The notes under the pieces: model-generated
Database searches by the model: none
Seen by the model: the letters and a program-made list of their open reading frames with translations, nothing else
Told to the model about the DNA's origin: nothing
Position numbers and translations under genes: made by a program
Assembly: GCF_001028175.1 (NCBI RefSeq)
Contig: NZ_AEJF01000143.1
Coordinates: forward strand, 208,461-272,460
Direction: 5' to 3'
Length of the DNA: 64,000 bases
Source: Caballeronia mineralivorans PML1(12)
Lineage (GTDB): Bacteria > Pseudomonadota > Gammaproteobacteria > Burkholderiales > Burkholderiaceae
In this document: positions 8,218 through 17,012 of the stretch, one piece after another
Position numbering within the stretch: position 1 is the first letter of the stretch
Layout: each line of letters opens with the position of its first letter

Positions 8218-9111
8218 ATGAATCGACTAGCGCTTGCGCTCAATCCGCTTCAGGACACGACACCGGTTGCGCATGCGCCAGCACGCCAGGGTGTTGCCAG
8301 GAACACGGACCCCGTGCTTGTGTCGCTGCGAGATGTCCACCTCTCTTACGGTGAAGTACCGGTGCTCAAGGGCATCGATCTATGTGTGCGGCGCGGTGAG
8401 GCCGTCTCCATCATCGGACCATCGGGCTCGGGTAAATCGACGCTGCTGCGTGTCATCAACGGCCTCATCGCTCCACAGCAAGGCGAGGTGCTGGTCGACG
8501 GAATCGATGTCCGCGCGCAGCGCACCGACGCGCAGAAGATCGCGTTGCGCAAGCGCATTGGCTTCGTGTTCCAGCAGTACAACCTGTTCCCGCACCTGAG
8601 CGTGCTTGCCAACCTGACCATTGCGCCCATGAGCGTGCTCGGCCGCAGCCGCGCCGAGGCCGAGCACGACGCACACGCGCTGCTGGCGAAGGTGCGGCTG
8701 GCTGACAAGGCGCAGGCATATCCCGGCGAACTGTCCGGTGGCCAGCAGCAGCGCGTCGCCATTGCCCGGACACTCGCCATGCGTCCCGATCTGATTCTCT
8801 TCGATGAAGTGACATCGGCGCTCGACCCGGAAACGGTCGGCGAGGTGCTTACGGTGATTGGCGAACTCGTAGACGACGGCCAGACCTGCGTGCTGGTCAC
8901 GCATGAAATGCGCTTTGCTGAAGACGTCAGCGACGAAGTGTTTTTCACAGAAGGCGGCGTGATTGTCGAGCATGGCGCGCCGTCGCAGATTTTCGGTGCA
9001 CCGGAGAACGACCGCACGCGCCTGTTCCTGCAACGCGCACGCGGCGACGACCGGCGCGCACTGCGAAAACGCTCGCGAGGCAGCCCAGCGCTCGCTCTGG
9101 CCACACCCTGA
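8218..9111 (+). CDS. Amino acid ABC transporter ATP-binding protein
   Basis: This 297-residue ATPase is of the GlnQ/HisP type. Walker A is GPSGSGKST, the signature is LSGGQQQRVAIARTL and Walker B is LILFDEVTSALDPE. An N-terminal extension of about 40 residues comes before the ATPase core at VLVSLRDVHLSYGEV. The start at 8218 is chosen because GGGGAGGT lies 5 nt upstream; the open frame upstream of it lacks family similarity. No permease gene is on this strand, so it most likely serves the two permeases of the divergent arm. It is followed after 22 bp by the dioxygenase gene. Confidence 0.88.
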   Translation: MNRLALALNPLQDTTPVAHAPARQGVARNTDPVLVSLRDVHLSYGEVPVLKGIDLCVRRGEAVSIIGPSGSGKSTLLRVINGLIAPQQGEVLVDGIDVRAQRTDAQKIALRKRIGFVFQQYNLFPHLSVLANLTIAPMSVLGRSRAEAEHDAHALLAKVRLADKAQAYPGELSGGQQQRVAIARTLAMRPDLILFDEVTSALDPETVGEVLTVIGELVDDGQTCVLVTHEMRFAEDVSDEVFFTEGGVIVEHGAPSQIFGAPENDRTRLFLQRARGDDRRALRKRSRGSPALALATP

Positions 9112-9133
9112 TTCTTTACTAACCGATCCCACC

Positions 9134-9754
9134 ATGACCGTAACTTCGAATCAACTTGGCGAACGCCAGGCCGCCGTCACCGCATTGCTTGACGATGTAC
9201 GCGATATTGTTGCCAAAGAGGGCGTGACACGCGCTGCGCTCGACGCGATCAGTGAGCGCCTGCAAGGACTTGCTGCGCGCAACGCCGCGTTGTTTTCCGC
9301 CGGAGATTTCCCGCCGCCGCAAGCGGGTAGCGGCGATACGTCGACGCGATACCGGCTGAATCCCGGTGAGGACGGTTTCGCGTTGTATCTGAACTCGCTG
9401 CTGCCCGGCAAGACCACTATTCCGCATAACCACGATACGTGGGCGGTCATCGCGGCGCTCGAGGGCGAAGAGCTGAATCGCGTCTACAAGCGTACCGATG
9501 ACGGCACGGACCCTGAACACGCCACGCTCGATGTAGAGCGCGAAATCGTGGTGCGTCCGGGTACGCCGATCGCGTTCCTGCCCGACGACATTCACAGCAT
9601 CCACGTGACGGGCGCTGCACCCACGTTGCATTTCCATCTCTACGGACGGCCGCTCGAAACGCTCTCGGGTCGCCTCGGTTACGAAATCGACACGGGGCGT
9701 GTGGTGCGCTACAACGCGACCCACCTGCAGCGCGGCACCCAGGCGGTCGGCTGA
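9134..9754 (+). CDS. Cysteine-dioxygenase-like cupin (thiol dioxygenase)
   Basis: This 206-residue single cupin is of the cysteine/3-mercaptopropionate dioxygenase type, which uses non-haem iron to oxidise a thiol to a sulfinate. The iron site is visible as H98 and H100 in PHNHDTWAV and H154 or H157 in DDIHSIHV, the usual three-histidine arrangement. An Arg-containing stretch RYRLNPGEDGFALY precedes the cupin motif. The gene is followed, with a 1-nt overlap, by a PLP lyase and then a rhodanese, which fits breakdown of cysteine or a related thiol. Whether the substrate is cysteine, mercaptopropionate or another thiol cannot be told. Confidence 0.78.
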   Translation: MTVTSNQLGERQAAVTALLDDVRDIVAKEGVTRAALDAISERLQGLAARNAALFSAGDFPPPQAGSGDTSTRYRLNPGEDGFALYLNSLLPGKTTIPHNHDTWAVIAALEGEELNRVYKRTDDGTDPEHATLDVEREIVVRPGTPIAFLPDDIHSIHVTGAAPTLHFHLYGRPLETLSGRLGYEIDTGRVVRYNATHLQRGTQAVG

Positions 9755-10941
9755 TGAGTCCGCCGCCGCTGCGAAAATCCACGCGCCTGATGCGTGCCGG
9801 CGCACCCTCGTTCAGCGATGGCTCCGCGCCTGTCAACGTACCGGTAGAGCGCACGAGCACGGTGCGTTTCGAGAGCACGTCGAGCCACGCGGCGCTGCAT
9901 AAACGGCGCGAGGCGGGTGAGGCAGTCAGCACCTATGGACGGCATGGCACGCAAACGCACCGGGCACTGGAAGCGGCCATTGGTGAGCTGGAAGGTGCGC
10001 GCGATGTCCTGCTCGCGCCTTCAGGTCTGTCGGCAATCTCGCTGGTGTTCATCGGCTTGTTGTCGCCCGGCGATCATGTGCTCGTGCACGATGGCGTTTA
10101 TGGACCCGTGCGCGAACGGATTGAACCCTTGCTGACGCGCCTGGGCGTTACCTTCGGCTACTTCAGCGCAGCAGAGGGTTTGCCGCATAAGCAGCTTCAA
10201 GCGAACACGCGCCTGATCTATACAGAGTCGCCGAGTTCGTTCTTATACGAGATTATCGATCTTCCCGCGCTGGCGAACTTCGCGCATGAGCAAGGCGTGC
10301 TGCTCGCGGCCGATAACACATGGGGCGCGGGTTTGCTTTATCAGCCGCTGGCGCTAGGGGCCGATATCTCCGTCCAGGCCGTCACCAAATATCTCGGCGG
10401 TCACTCGGACCTGATGCAAGGTGCGGTATCCATAGCTGATGCAGTAATCGGACAGCGCTTGCGAGAGACGCATGAGGCACTGGGCCTGAGCATCAGCGCA
10501 GACGATGCGTACCTTGCATTGCGCGGCATCCGTACGTTGCCCGTACGCCTCGCGCAACATGCGCGCGGCGCGTTTGCAGTCGCGTCCTATCTGCAACGCG
10601 TGCGCCCGGTCACGCGCGTATTTCATCCGGCGTTGGCCACCGATCCCGGGCACGCCTTGTGGTCGCGCGATTTCCACGGCGCGAATGGACTTGTTTCGTT
10701 CGCGTTGCGCGATGCCGATACCAGCCGTGCCGCTGCTTTCGTCGACGCCTTACAGCTATTCAGCATCGGCGCGTCGTGGGGCGGTTATGAAAGCCTCGCG
10801 CTGATCGCACCGCCGCGGCGCTTGCGGTCCCATACCTACTGGCAGGGGCAGGAAGCCGTGATCCGGCTGCATATCGGCCTGGAAGATGCGGACGATCTCA
10901 TCCTCGACCTCGCACAAGCGTTTCGCAGCGTGCTGTCCTGA
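9754..10941 (+). CDS. metC: Cystathionine beta-lyase-like PLP enzyme
   Basis: This 395-residue enzyme of the Cys/Met-metabolism PLP family (fold type I) has full length for MetC. The Schiff-base lysine is K212 in QAVTKYLGGHSDL. The substrate-carboxylate and cofactor stretches LAPSGLSAISLVF and YGPVRERIEPLL are also visible. Family members cleave C-S bonds of cystathionine or cystine to release thiol, pyruvate and ammonia. The ATG overlaps the preceding TGA by 1 nt, showing tight coupling to the thiol dioxygenase. In this setting it more likely breaks down imported sulfur amino acids, such as cystine, than makes methionine. Confidence 0.82.
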   Translation: MSPPPLRKSTRLMRAGAPSFSDGSAPVNVPVERTSTVRFESTSSHAALHKRREAGEAVSTYGRHGTQTHRALEAAIGELEGARDVLLAPSGLSAISLVFIGLLSPGDHVLVHDGVYGPVRERIEPLLTRLGVTFGYFSAAEGLPHKQLQANTRLIYTESPSSFLYEIIDLPALANFAHEQGVLLAADNTWGAGLLYQPLALGADISVQAVTKYLGGHSDLMQGAVSIADAVIGQRLRETHEALGLSISADDAYLALRGIRTLPVRLAQHARGAFAVASYLQRVRPVTRVFHPALATDPGHALWSRDFHGANGLVSFALRDADTSRAAAFVDALQLFSIGASWGGYESLALIAPPRRLRSHTYWQGQEAVIRLHIGLEDADDLILDLAQAFRSVLS

Positions 10942-10974
10942 ACGTTGGCCACCTCTCATCGCGATCCTATTCCA

Positions 10975-12612
10975 ATGACCTCAATTCGAAACGACGTGGC
11001 TATCGTCGATGCTTCCATCGTCCGTGCCTGGCTCAACGACGAAACTGAAATCGCCTTCCTCGATGTACGCGAAGCAGGGCAGTTCGGCGAAGGGCATCCG
11101 TTCTTTGCGACCCCGTTGCCTTACAGCCGGCTCGAAATAGATGCACCGCGACTCGTGCCGGGGCTGGATACGCGGATCGTGCTGCTAGACGATGGCACGC
11201 AGGCCGAAAACGAAGGCGTAGCAGTACTCGCAGGACATCGTCTGCACGCCCTCGGCTACACCAACGTCTCTGTACTGCGCGACGGCGCCGGCGGCTGGCA
11301 GGCGGCCGGTTATACCCTGTTTAAAGGGGTGAATCTTCCATCGAAGACCTTCGGCGAGTTGGTCGAACACGCCTGCGAGACGCCACATCTGTCGCCTGAA
11401 GAACTCGCCGCTCTGATCGAAGAAGGAAAGATGCACGCGTTGTTCGATGGACGCACCCTCGATGAACACAGGAAGATGACGATTCCCGGCGCGATTCCCG
11501 TGCCGAACGGAGAACTCGCCTACCGGATCGGAACGCTGGTGGCCGATCCTGCTACGCCGATCGTGATTCATTGCGCAGGCCGCACGCGCAGCATTATCGG
11601 TGCGCAGACGCTGCGCAATCTCGGTGTGCCGAATCCGGTCATTGCGCTGGAAAATGGCACGCAAGGCTGGGCGCTCGCCGGTCTCACGCTCGAACACGGG
11701 AGCGAGCGCCGTTATCCGGAGGCTCTGGACGAAGCGGCCATCGCCGACGCCCGGTCGCAAGCGGCCACGCTTGCTGCGCGCTTCAGGATTGTGACGCTGG
11801 ATGCCGCAGCCGCGCAAGCATGGCTTGCTGATCCACGCCGGACGACCTTTCTGCTCGACGTCCGCACGCCCGAGGAATTTGCCCGCGACGGCCTGCCGAA
11901 CATTACCCACGCACCGGGAGGACAACTGGTGCAGGCGACCGACCAGACCATCGGCGTCCGGCGTGCCCGCGTATTGCTGGTCGACTACGATGGCGTGCGC
12001 GCGCCCGTGATCGCTTCATGGCTGGTGCAATTGGGTTTTGAAACCGCACTGGTCGATGCCGCCGATGCAATCGCGCTGCACGTCGCCAGGCAAATTGCGC
12101 CGCTGAAGTCGTCCTTGCCGCAACTCGGCGTGACCGCGTTGCGCGAAGCCGCGACGGGCCATGTGCATTTGATCGACTTGCGGCCGAGCGCTGCGTACAG
12201 GCGGGAACATGCTGCCGGCGCGCACTGGTCGATTCGCCCGCGGCTCGCGAACACGCTGGCCGAGCTCGGAGCCAAACCAGGCGACACGTTGCTGTTATTC
12301 GCAGACGAACCAACTGTCGCAAGCATCGCGGCAATCGACCTGCGCACGCTGGGTTTCACCTCGCTCTATCTCGCAGGCGATGGCCTCGACACCTGGAAAA
12401 AAGCGGGCTTGCCGCTGGTATCGACGCCCGATCTTCCTGCCGATGCAGCGCGTATCGACTACCTGTTTTTCGTCCACGACCGTCACGATGGCAACCTCGA
12501 CGCTGCGCGCCGGTATCTCGACTGGGAGACCGGCCTGATCGCGCAATGTGCACCGGACGAACTCGCTGTTTTCCGCATCGATGCACCCACTCCTGACCGT
12601 TCCAGCCGATGA
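10975..12612 (+). CDS. Rhodanese-related sulfurtransferase with four rhodanese domains
   Basis: This 545-residue cytoplasmic protein is built of four rhodanese domains, at roughly residues 5-125, 135-250, 270-365 and 375-485. Only the second has an active-site cysteine, C200 in IHCAGRTRSI. The equivalent loops of the others read LLDDGTQAEN, LVDYDGVRAP and LFADEPTVAS, so those domains are catalytically silent. The protein probably takes up sulfane sulfur released by the neighbouring lyase. The ATG at 10975 is used; an in-frame TTG 30 nt upstream is less likely. The gene ends with a 4-nt overlap into the next binding-protein gene. Confidence 0.85.
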   Translation: MTSIRNDVAIVDASIVRAWLNDETEIAFLDVREAGQFGEGHPFFATPLPYSRLEIDAPRLVPGLDTRIVLLDDGTQAENEGVAVLAGHRLHALGYTNVSVLRDGAGGWQAAGYTLFKGVNLPSKTFGELVEHACETPHLSPEELAALIEEGKMHALFDGRTLDEHRKMTIPGAIPVPNGELAYRIGTLVADPATPIVIHCAGRTRSIIGAQTLRNLGVPNPVIALENGTQGWALAGLTLEHGSERRYPEALDEAAIADARSQAATLAARFRIVTLDAAAAQAWLADPRRTTFLLDVRTPEEFARDGLPNITHAPGGQLVQATDQTIGVRRARVLLVDYDGVRAPVIASWLVQLGFETALVDAADAIALHVARQIAPLKSSLPQLGVTALREAATGHVHLIDLRPSAAYRREHAAGAHWSIRPRLANTLAELGAKPGDTLLLFADEPTVASIAAIDLRTLGFTSLYLAGDGLDTWKKAGLPLVSTPDLPADAARIDYLFFVHDRHDGNLDAARRYLDWETGLIAQCAPDELAVFRIDAPTPDRSSR

Positions 12613-13430
12613 AATTACGCTCTGCCGCCTCTTTGAGTTTTACCTTGATTGCGCTGGCACTCTCGCAAGCTGCTCACGCCGATGCCACCCTCGACCGGAT
12701 CAAGTCACGCGGTACGTTGACCGTCGGAGTCGTGCTCGACGGTACTTACGGTTCACTCGATCCGCAGACCCGCAAGCCGGTCGGCTACAACGTAGAACTT
12801 GCGGAAGACCTTGCCCGGCGTCTCGGCGTGAAGTTCGAAGCGGTGGAAGTCACGCCGCCGAATCGCGTGCAATTCCTGCAGCAGGGCAAGGTCGATGCGC
12901 TGATCGCGAGCATGCAGTACACCAAGGAACGCGACGAGATATTGAGCTATGTGCCCACGCCGTTCGAGGAGATCGGCGGCTCGGCGATGGTTCGCAAGGG
13001 AGCAGGCATTCGCGACTGGAGCGATCTGCGCGACAAGCCCGTATGCGTCTCGCAGGGAAGCAACTACACGCGGCCGCTGATCGAACAATACGGTGCACAG
13101 GTCAAGGGTTTCAAAGGCATGCCGGAAGCGCTGCTTGCGCTGCGCGGCGGGACTTGCGTGGCGTCGGTTCACGTCACGCCGGGCATTCAGGCGCGGCTCG
13201 CCAATACCTCGGGCGAGTGGCAGGACTACGAGTCGCCGATGCCCAATCAACTGATTCCGTCGCCCTCGGTGATCTGGGTGCGCAAGGGCGAAACGGACAC
13301 GGTCGCTGCGCTGGACAAGATCGTGAAGGAGTGGCACCGGAGTGGCTTTCTCATCGATGAAGGCAACAAGTGGCACATGCCGCCCTCACAGCAACTGCTT
13401 GCGTGGCACCGGGAGTATTCGGCGAAGTGA
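12609..13430 (+). CDS. Amino-acid-type ABC transporter substrate-binding protein (copy 2)
   Basis: This 273-residue family-3 periplasmic binding protein has a Sec signal at residues 1-25 (KLRSAASLSFTLIALALS, then AHAD). It shares with copy 1 the stretches NRVQFLQQGKVDALIA, KPVCVSQGSNYTRPLIEQYG and SVIWVRKGETDT. It is the last gene of the rightward arm, translationally coupled to the rhodanese gene by a 4-nt overlap. It probably delivers a second, related ligand to the same pair of permeases encoded on the opposite arm. A strong terminator follows directly. Confidence 0.88.
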   Translation: MKLRSAASLSFTLIALALSQAAHADATLDRIKSRGTLTVGVVLDGTYGSLDPQTRKPVGYNVELAEDLARRLGVKFEAVEVTPPNRVQFLQQGKVDALIASMQYTKERDEILSYVPTPFEEIGGSAMVRKGAGIRDWSDLRDKPVCVSQGSNYTRPLIEQYGAQVKGFKGMPEALLALRGGTCVASVHVTPGIQARLANTSGEWQDYESPMPNQLIPSPSVIWVRKGETDTVAALDKIVKEWHRSGFLIDEGNKWHMPPSQQLLAWHREYSAK

Positions 13431-13435
13431 GAAGA

Positions 13436-13471
13436 TGAGGAGGGCCGGTCACGTAGGACTGGCCCTCCTCA
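13436..13471. terminator. Bidirectional hairpin terminator between convergent genes
   Basis: GAGGAGGGCC (13437-13446) pairs with GGCCCTCCTC (13461-13470). The stem extends inward by GGTC/GACT with one mismatch and closes over the 6-nt loop ACGTAG. It lies exactly between the stop codons of the convergent binding-protein and porin genes. Confidence 0.8.
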
Positions 13472-13476
13472 CATGC

Positions 13477-14667
13477 TTAGAACTTTGCGCGGATACCGCT
13501 GAAGATAGCGACTTGCCGGTTAGTCGATGAAGCCGTTCCCGCATCCGCAATCGCGGCGATCTTGCTATAGCCGCTGCCCACGCGGGTAGACGCATCGCCC
13601 GAAGCCAACTGATACACGCCCGAGAGATACAACTCGGTACGCTTCGACAGCGCATAGTCGACACCCAGCGTGAACTGATGCCAGCGCGGTTTGAGCGTGG
13701 CGCCCCCCGTTCCGGGCAGACCATTAGCGCGGCCATCGGTAAAGGTGTACACGCCGATCAGCGTGACCGCGCTCGTTGCCAGATAACGCAGGTTGGCGTC
13801 GTAGTTGTTGAACTTGCGCGACGAGCCGTCGTTGTAGTCGAGTTGCGTATGGCTGAAGGCGAAGCCTGCCGTGGCCTTGCCGATTACGTAGTTCGCTCCG
13901 CCGACCGCGATCTGTTGGCGCTGTACGCCGCCATTGAGGCCGTAGAAGAGCGCACCGCTGTAGTCGTCCCCGGTGGTGGTGGTCGCGCCGCCTACTGCGC
14001 CGCTTGTGTTCGACGTGCCGTCGGGATGATTCAGCACGACATAACCCGCGCCGGCCGACAGCGGCCCTGCTGCGTAGTTCGCCGCCACGCCCCACGCGCG
14101 GTTGTTGCTGAAGCCCTGGCCCGAGCCGTTGTTCGCCTGATTGCTGAACGCATACAGCGTGTCGAGCGTAAAGCCTGCTATAGGGTCGCTGCGGAATTTG
14201 ACCGCGTTGTTGATGCGGAAGGTCTGATTCAGGTTGTCGTTGTCGCCTACGTGCGTGGCCGGCGACCAGAAGCCCGAGCCCGCATATTGCGCCACGAGAT
14301 CCGCCAGCGGCTCGTACTGACGACCAAGGGTTACTGTGCCAATACCTGTCTTCGCAAGGCCTACGAACGCTTGCCGGCCAAACTCGCGGCCGCCTTGTCC
14401 AAGCGTGCCGTCGTTCGGACGAAAACCATTTTCCAGCGTGAAGACCGCCTTGAGGCCATCGCCCAGGTCTTCGGCGCCTTTGAGGCCCCAGCGGCTGCCG
14501 CTCAGCTTGCCGCTGGTCTGCTGGAAGTTCTTCGCACCCTTCTGATTATTGGTGTAGGTCAGCCCGGCATCGACTATTCCGTACAGCGTGACCGAGCTTT
14601 GCGCCTGCGAAAGTGCGGGGGCGATAACCAGCATGCCAGTGGCGCCGGCGAGTACGACTCGTTTCAT
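13477..14667 (-). CDS. General bacterial porin (OmpC type, trimeric)
   Basis: This 396-residue outer membrane beta-barrel protein has a Sec signal at residues 1-22 (KRVVLAGATGMLVIAPALS, then QAQ). The mature N-terminus SSVTLYGIVDAGLTYTNN and the C-terminal strand ending in KF are diagnostic of the Burkholderiales porin family. LSGSRWGLKGAEDLGDGL is the usual second and third strand, and the loop-3 region follows. It should form general diffusion pores. It lies beside the sulfur island and the next ABC operon, so it may help their substrates cross the outer membrane, but such porins are common everywhere in these genomes. Confidence 0.93.
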   Translation of the reverse strand: MKRVVLAGATGMLVIAPALSQAQSSVTLYGIVDAGLTYTNNQKGAKNFQQTSGKLSGSRWGLKGAEDLGDGLKAVFTLENGFRPNDGTLGQGGREFGRQAFVGLAKTGIGTVTLGRQYEPLADLVAQYAGSGFWSPATHVGDNDNLNQTFRINNAVKFRSDPIAGFTLDTLYAFSNQANNGSGQGFSNNRAWGVAANYAAGPLSAGAGYVVLNHPDGTSNTSGAVGGATTTTGDDYSGALFYGLNGGVQRQQIAVGGANYVIGKATAGFAFSHTQLDYNDGSSRKFNNYDANLRYLATSAVTLIGVYTFTDGRANGLPGTGGATLKPRWHQFTLGVDYALSKRTELYLSGVYQLASGDASTRVGSGYSKIAAIADAGTASSTNRQVAIFSGIRAKF

Positions 14668-15041
14668 TGTTGTCCTCTTGTTCCAGGTGGTTTTAACGAA
14701 TTTTTCGGACCCCGATATTAGGGTTTCGCGACGCCAGACTGAACGATGAATTTAAACTTCGTAATACAGATGATCGTGATTTGTAATACACGTTGGCGGT
14801 GATTTGAAAATGAGGTGTAAGCCCGGTATTCCCGGCCGTTCGATAAAAAGCGTCTAAGCAAGGCCGACATCGTCTGAACAATCATGCAATCGATAAAGCA
14901 CGTGGCCTCATAACGATATTGCAAACGAATAATTGTTAAGAGGACGAAGCGTCGTTAGTCTTGACTGTTGTAGTGCGGCAAAACCGTGCTTCGATGCGTG
15001 CGCATCGAGCGTCTTTTAACGTAACGAGGGTCTTCCGATCC
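14668..15041. promoter_or_regulatory. Divergent intergenic region between the porin and the sulfonate-type ABC operon
   Basis: These 374 bp are clearly richer in A and T than their surroundings, mainly at 14740-14950, and should contain the promoters of the porin and of the rightward ABC operon. I see no gene and no clear operator palindrome in them. Confidence 0.4.
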
Positions 15042-16130
15042 ATGTCCGGCACTCCTCATTTCGACCCGGCCTCCGGGCACTCTGGCATCGCGTTTCAGCC
15101 GCATGTGGCTGTGCGGACGAAAGCCGCCCGCGTTGTCGCGACGTCCACTCGCGAGCCAGCCCGGAGTTTGCTGCCAACGTGGCTAGCCGCCCTGGCGTGG
15201 GTCGCCGGTGCGGGTTTTACGCGCTGGTGGCCTGACGCGGACGAGTGGCCCTACACAGACTACCTCCTTGTCCTCAAGCTGGCGCTGGCGGTCACTGCAT
15301 TACTGATAGGCGTGGCGGCGCGCAGAAGCCTCTTGACGCGTCAAGCCGATGCACCTCCATCACGCGCCGAACGCTGGCTCACGGCCATGCCGTGGCTCGT
15401 TGCGCTCGCGGTTGGTGTGACCGCGTGGGAAGTACTGACCGCAAAACTCGAATGGCTGCCGCGGCCGTTTTTTGCTCCGCCGCAGGCGTTGATCGCCGTC
15501 TTTTTCGACGACTTTCCGCGCCTCGGTTCAAGTGTCGTTCATTCATTCGGATTGCTTGCTTATGGCTATGTGATCGGTGCGGTGGCGGGTTTTGTGACGG
15601 GAGTCGGCATCGGCTGGTCGCGGGCAGTGGGTTATTGGTTACATCCGGTGTTGCGGCTGATCGGTCCGTTGCCCGCCACCGCCTGGTTGCCACTGGCGTT
15701 CTTTTTCTTTCCATCCAGCTTCAGCGCCAGTGTGTTCCTGATTGCGCTCGCCACCGGCTTCCCCGTGGCGGTGCTCACGTGGTCGGGCGTGGCGGGCGTC
15801 AACAGCACGTACTACGACATCGCCCGCACGCTTGGCGCACGGCCTGATTTCCTGATCCTGAAGGTCGCAATACCGGCGGCATTGCCGTCCGTGTTCGTCG
15901 GATTGTTCATGGGACTGGGCGCGTCGTTTTCCGTGCTGATCGTGGCGGAAATGATGGGCGTAAAAGCTGGCCTCGGCTGGTATTTGCAATGGGCACAGGG
16001 ATGGGCGGCTTATTCGAACATGTATGCGGCGCTGCTGGTGATGGCGCTGATGTGCTCGGGCCTGATCACACTGCTGTTCCGCTTCCGGGACCGGTTGCTC
16101 GCCTGGCAAAAGGGATTGTTGAAATGGTAA
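15042..16130 (+). CDS. Sulfonate/nitrate-type ABC transporter permease with an N-terminal membrane extension
   Basis: This 362-residue permease is of the SsuC/TauC/NrtB family. The C-terminal 260 residues carry the usual transport domain, with the EAA-type loop YYDIARTLGARPDFLILKVA and AEMMGVKAGLGWYLQ. About 100 extra N-terminal residues contain two more hydrophobic segments (SLLPTWLAALAWVAGAGF and LLVLKLALAVTALLIGVA), so the protein is longer than typical SsuC (about 260 residues). The start MSGTPHFDPA was taken as the ATG at 15042; an upstream GTG-rich extension is possible. It is followed by the ATPase gene with a 7-nt overlap. Confidence 0.82.
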   Translation: MSGTPHFDPASGHSGIAFQPHVAVRTKAARVVATSTREPARSLLPTWLAALAWVAGAGFTRWWPDADEWPYTDYLLVLKLALAVTALLIGVAARRSLLTRQADAPPSRAERWLTAMPWLVALAVGVTAWEVLTAKLEWLPRPFFAPPQALIAVFFDDFPRLGSSVVHSFGLLAYGYVIGAVAGFVTGVGIGWSRAVGYWLHPVLRLIGPLPATAWLPLAFFFFPSSFSASVFLIALATGFPVAVLTWSGVAGVNSTYYDIARTLGARPDFLILKVAIPAALPSVFVGLFMGLGASFSVLIVAEMMGVKAGLGWYLQWAQGWAAYSNMYAALLVMALMCSGLITLLFRFRDRLLAWQKGLLKW

Positions 16131-16963
16131 GTACGCGAGGTGTTGCACAGGCAACGGCAGCAGGCGCACGTATCGACGTCAGCGAAGTCAGCCACCGGTT
16201 TTCGCTGCACGGCGCGGCGCTCCCCGTTCTCGACGACGTCAGCTTCTCTGTCGCCCCGGGTGAATTCGTCGCGTTGCTCGGACCCAGCGGGTGCGGCAAG
16301 TCGACCTTGCTGCGACTGGTTGCGGGACTCGATGCGCCTGCGCTTGGGACGGTGTCCTCGAACGGCGTGGCCATACGCGGGCCGCACCCGTCGCGGGTTG
16401 TTGTGTTCCAGGACCCGACCTTGTATCCGTGGCGCACGGTACGCGCCAACGTCGGTCTGGGACCCGAGGCACAGCGAAAGCGTAAGCGGTTTCCGTGGAG
16501 CAAAGCCCGGCAGGTATCGCCCCTTCCGGAAGGCACGCGTTCGGCAGAGCAACGTATCGACGCCGCGTTGCAACTTGTCGGTCTGACTGACTTCGCTGCC
16601 GCCTATCCGCATCAGTTGTCTGGAGGCATGGCGCAGCGTGTTGCACTGGCGCGGGCGCTCGTCAACGATCCCGAGTTGCTCGTGCTCGATGAACCGTTCG
16701 GCAAGCTTGATTCCCTCACGCGGCTGCGCATGCAAGGCGAGCTGGTGAAGTTGTGGCTGGATGCGCGCTTCTCGGTCCTGCTGGTGACGCACGATGTGGA
16801 AGAGGCGCTGTTTCTCGCAAACCGGGTGATTGTTTTCAGCGAGCGCCCGGCGCGCATTACGGCGGAAGTGCGCAATGACGCGCCGTATCCGCGTCATCGT
16901 GACGATCCGAAGCTGGTTGAATTGCGGCGCGAAGTGCTCGCGTTACTTGGCTTGGTCGCGTGA
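16124..16963 (+). CDS. Sulfonate/nitrate-type ABC transporter ATP-binding protein
   Basis: This 279-residue ATPase is of the SsuB/TauB/NrtD family. Walker A is GPSGCGKST, the signature is LSGGMAQRVALARAL and Walker B is LLVLDEPFGKLDSLT. An insertion of about 25 mostly basic residues (QRKRKRFPWSKARQVSPLPE) lies between the Q-loop and the signature, longer than usual for the family. The start overlaps the permease gene by 7 nt. It belongs to the three-gene importer at 15042-18068, whose ligand is unknown. Confidence 0.85.
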   Translation: MVSTRGVAQATAAGARIDVSEVSHRFSLHGAALPVLDDVSFSVAPGEFVALLGPSGCGKSTLLRLVAGLDAPALGTVSSNGVAIRGPHPSRVVVFQDPTLYPWRTVRANVGLGPEAQRKRKRFPWSKARQVSPLPEGTRSAEQRIDAALQLVGLTDFAAAYPHQLSGGMAQRVALARALVNDPELLVLDEPFGKLDSLTRLRMQGELVKLWLDARFSVLLVTHDVEEALFLANRVIVFSERPARITAEVRNDAPYPRHRDDPKLVELRREVLALLGLVA

Positions 16964-17012
16964 GTTGCTACGCCAATCACATCAATAACAAACGACCCGT
17001 GGAGAATGTCAA

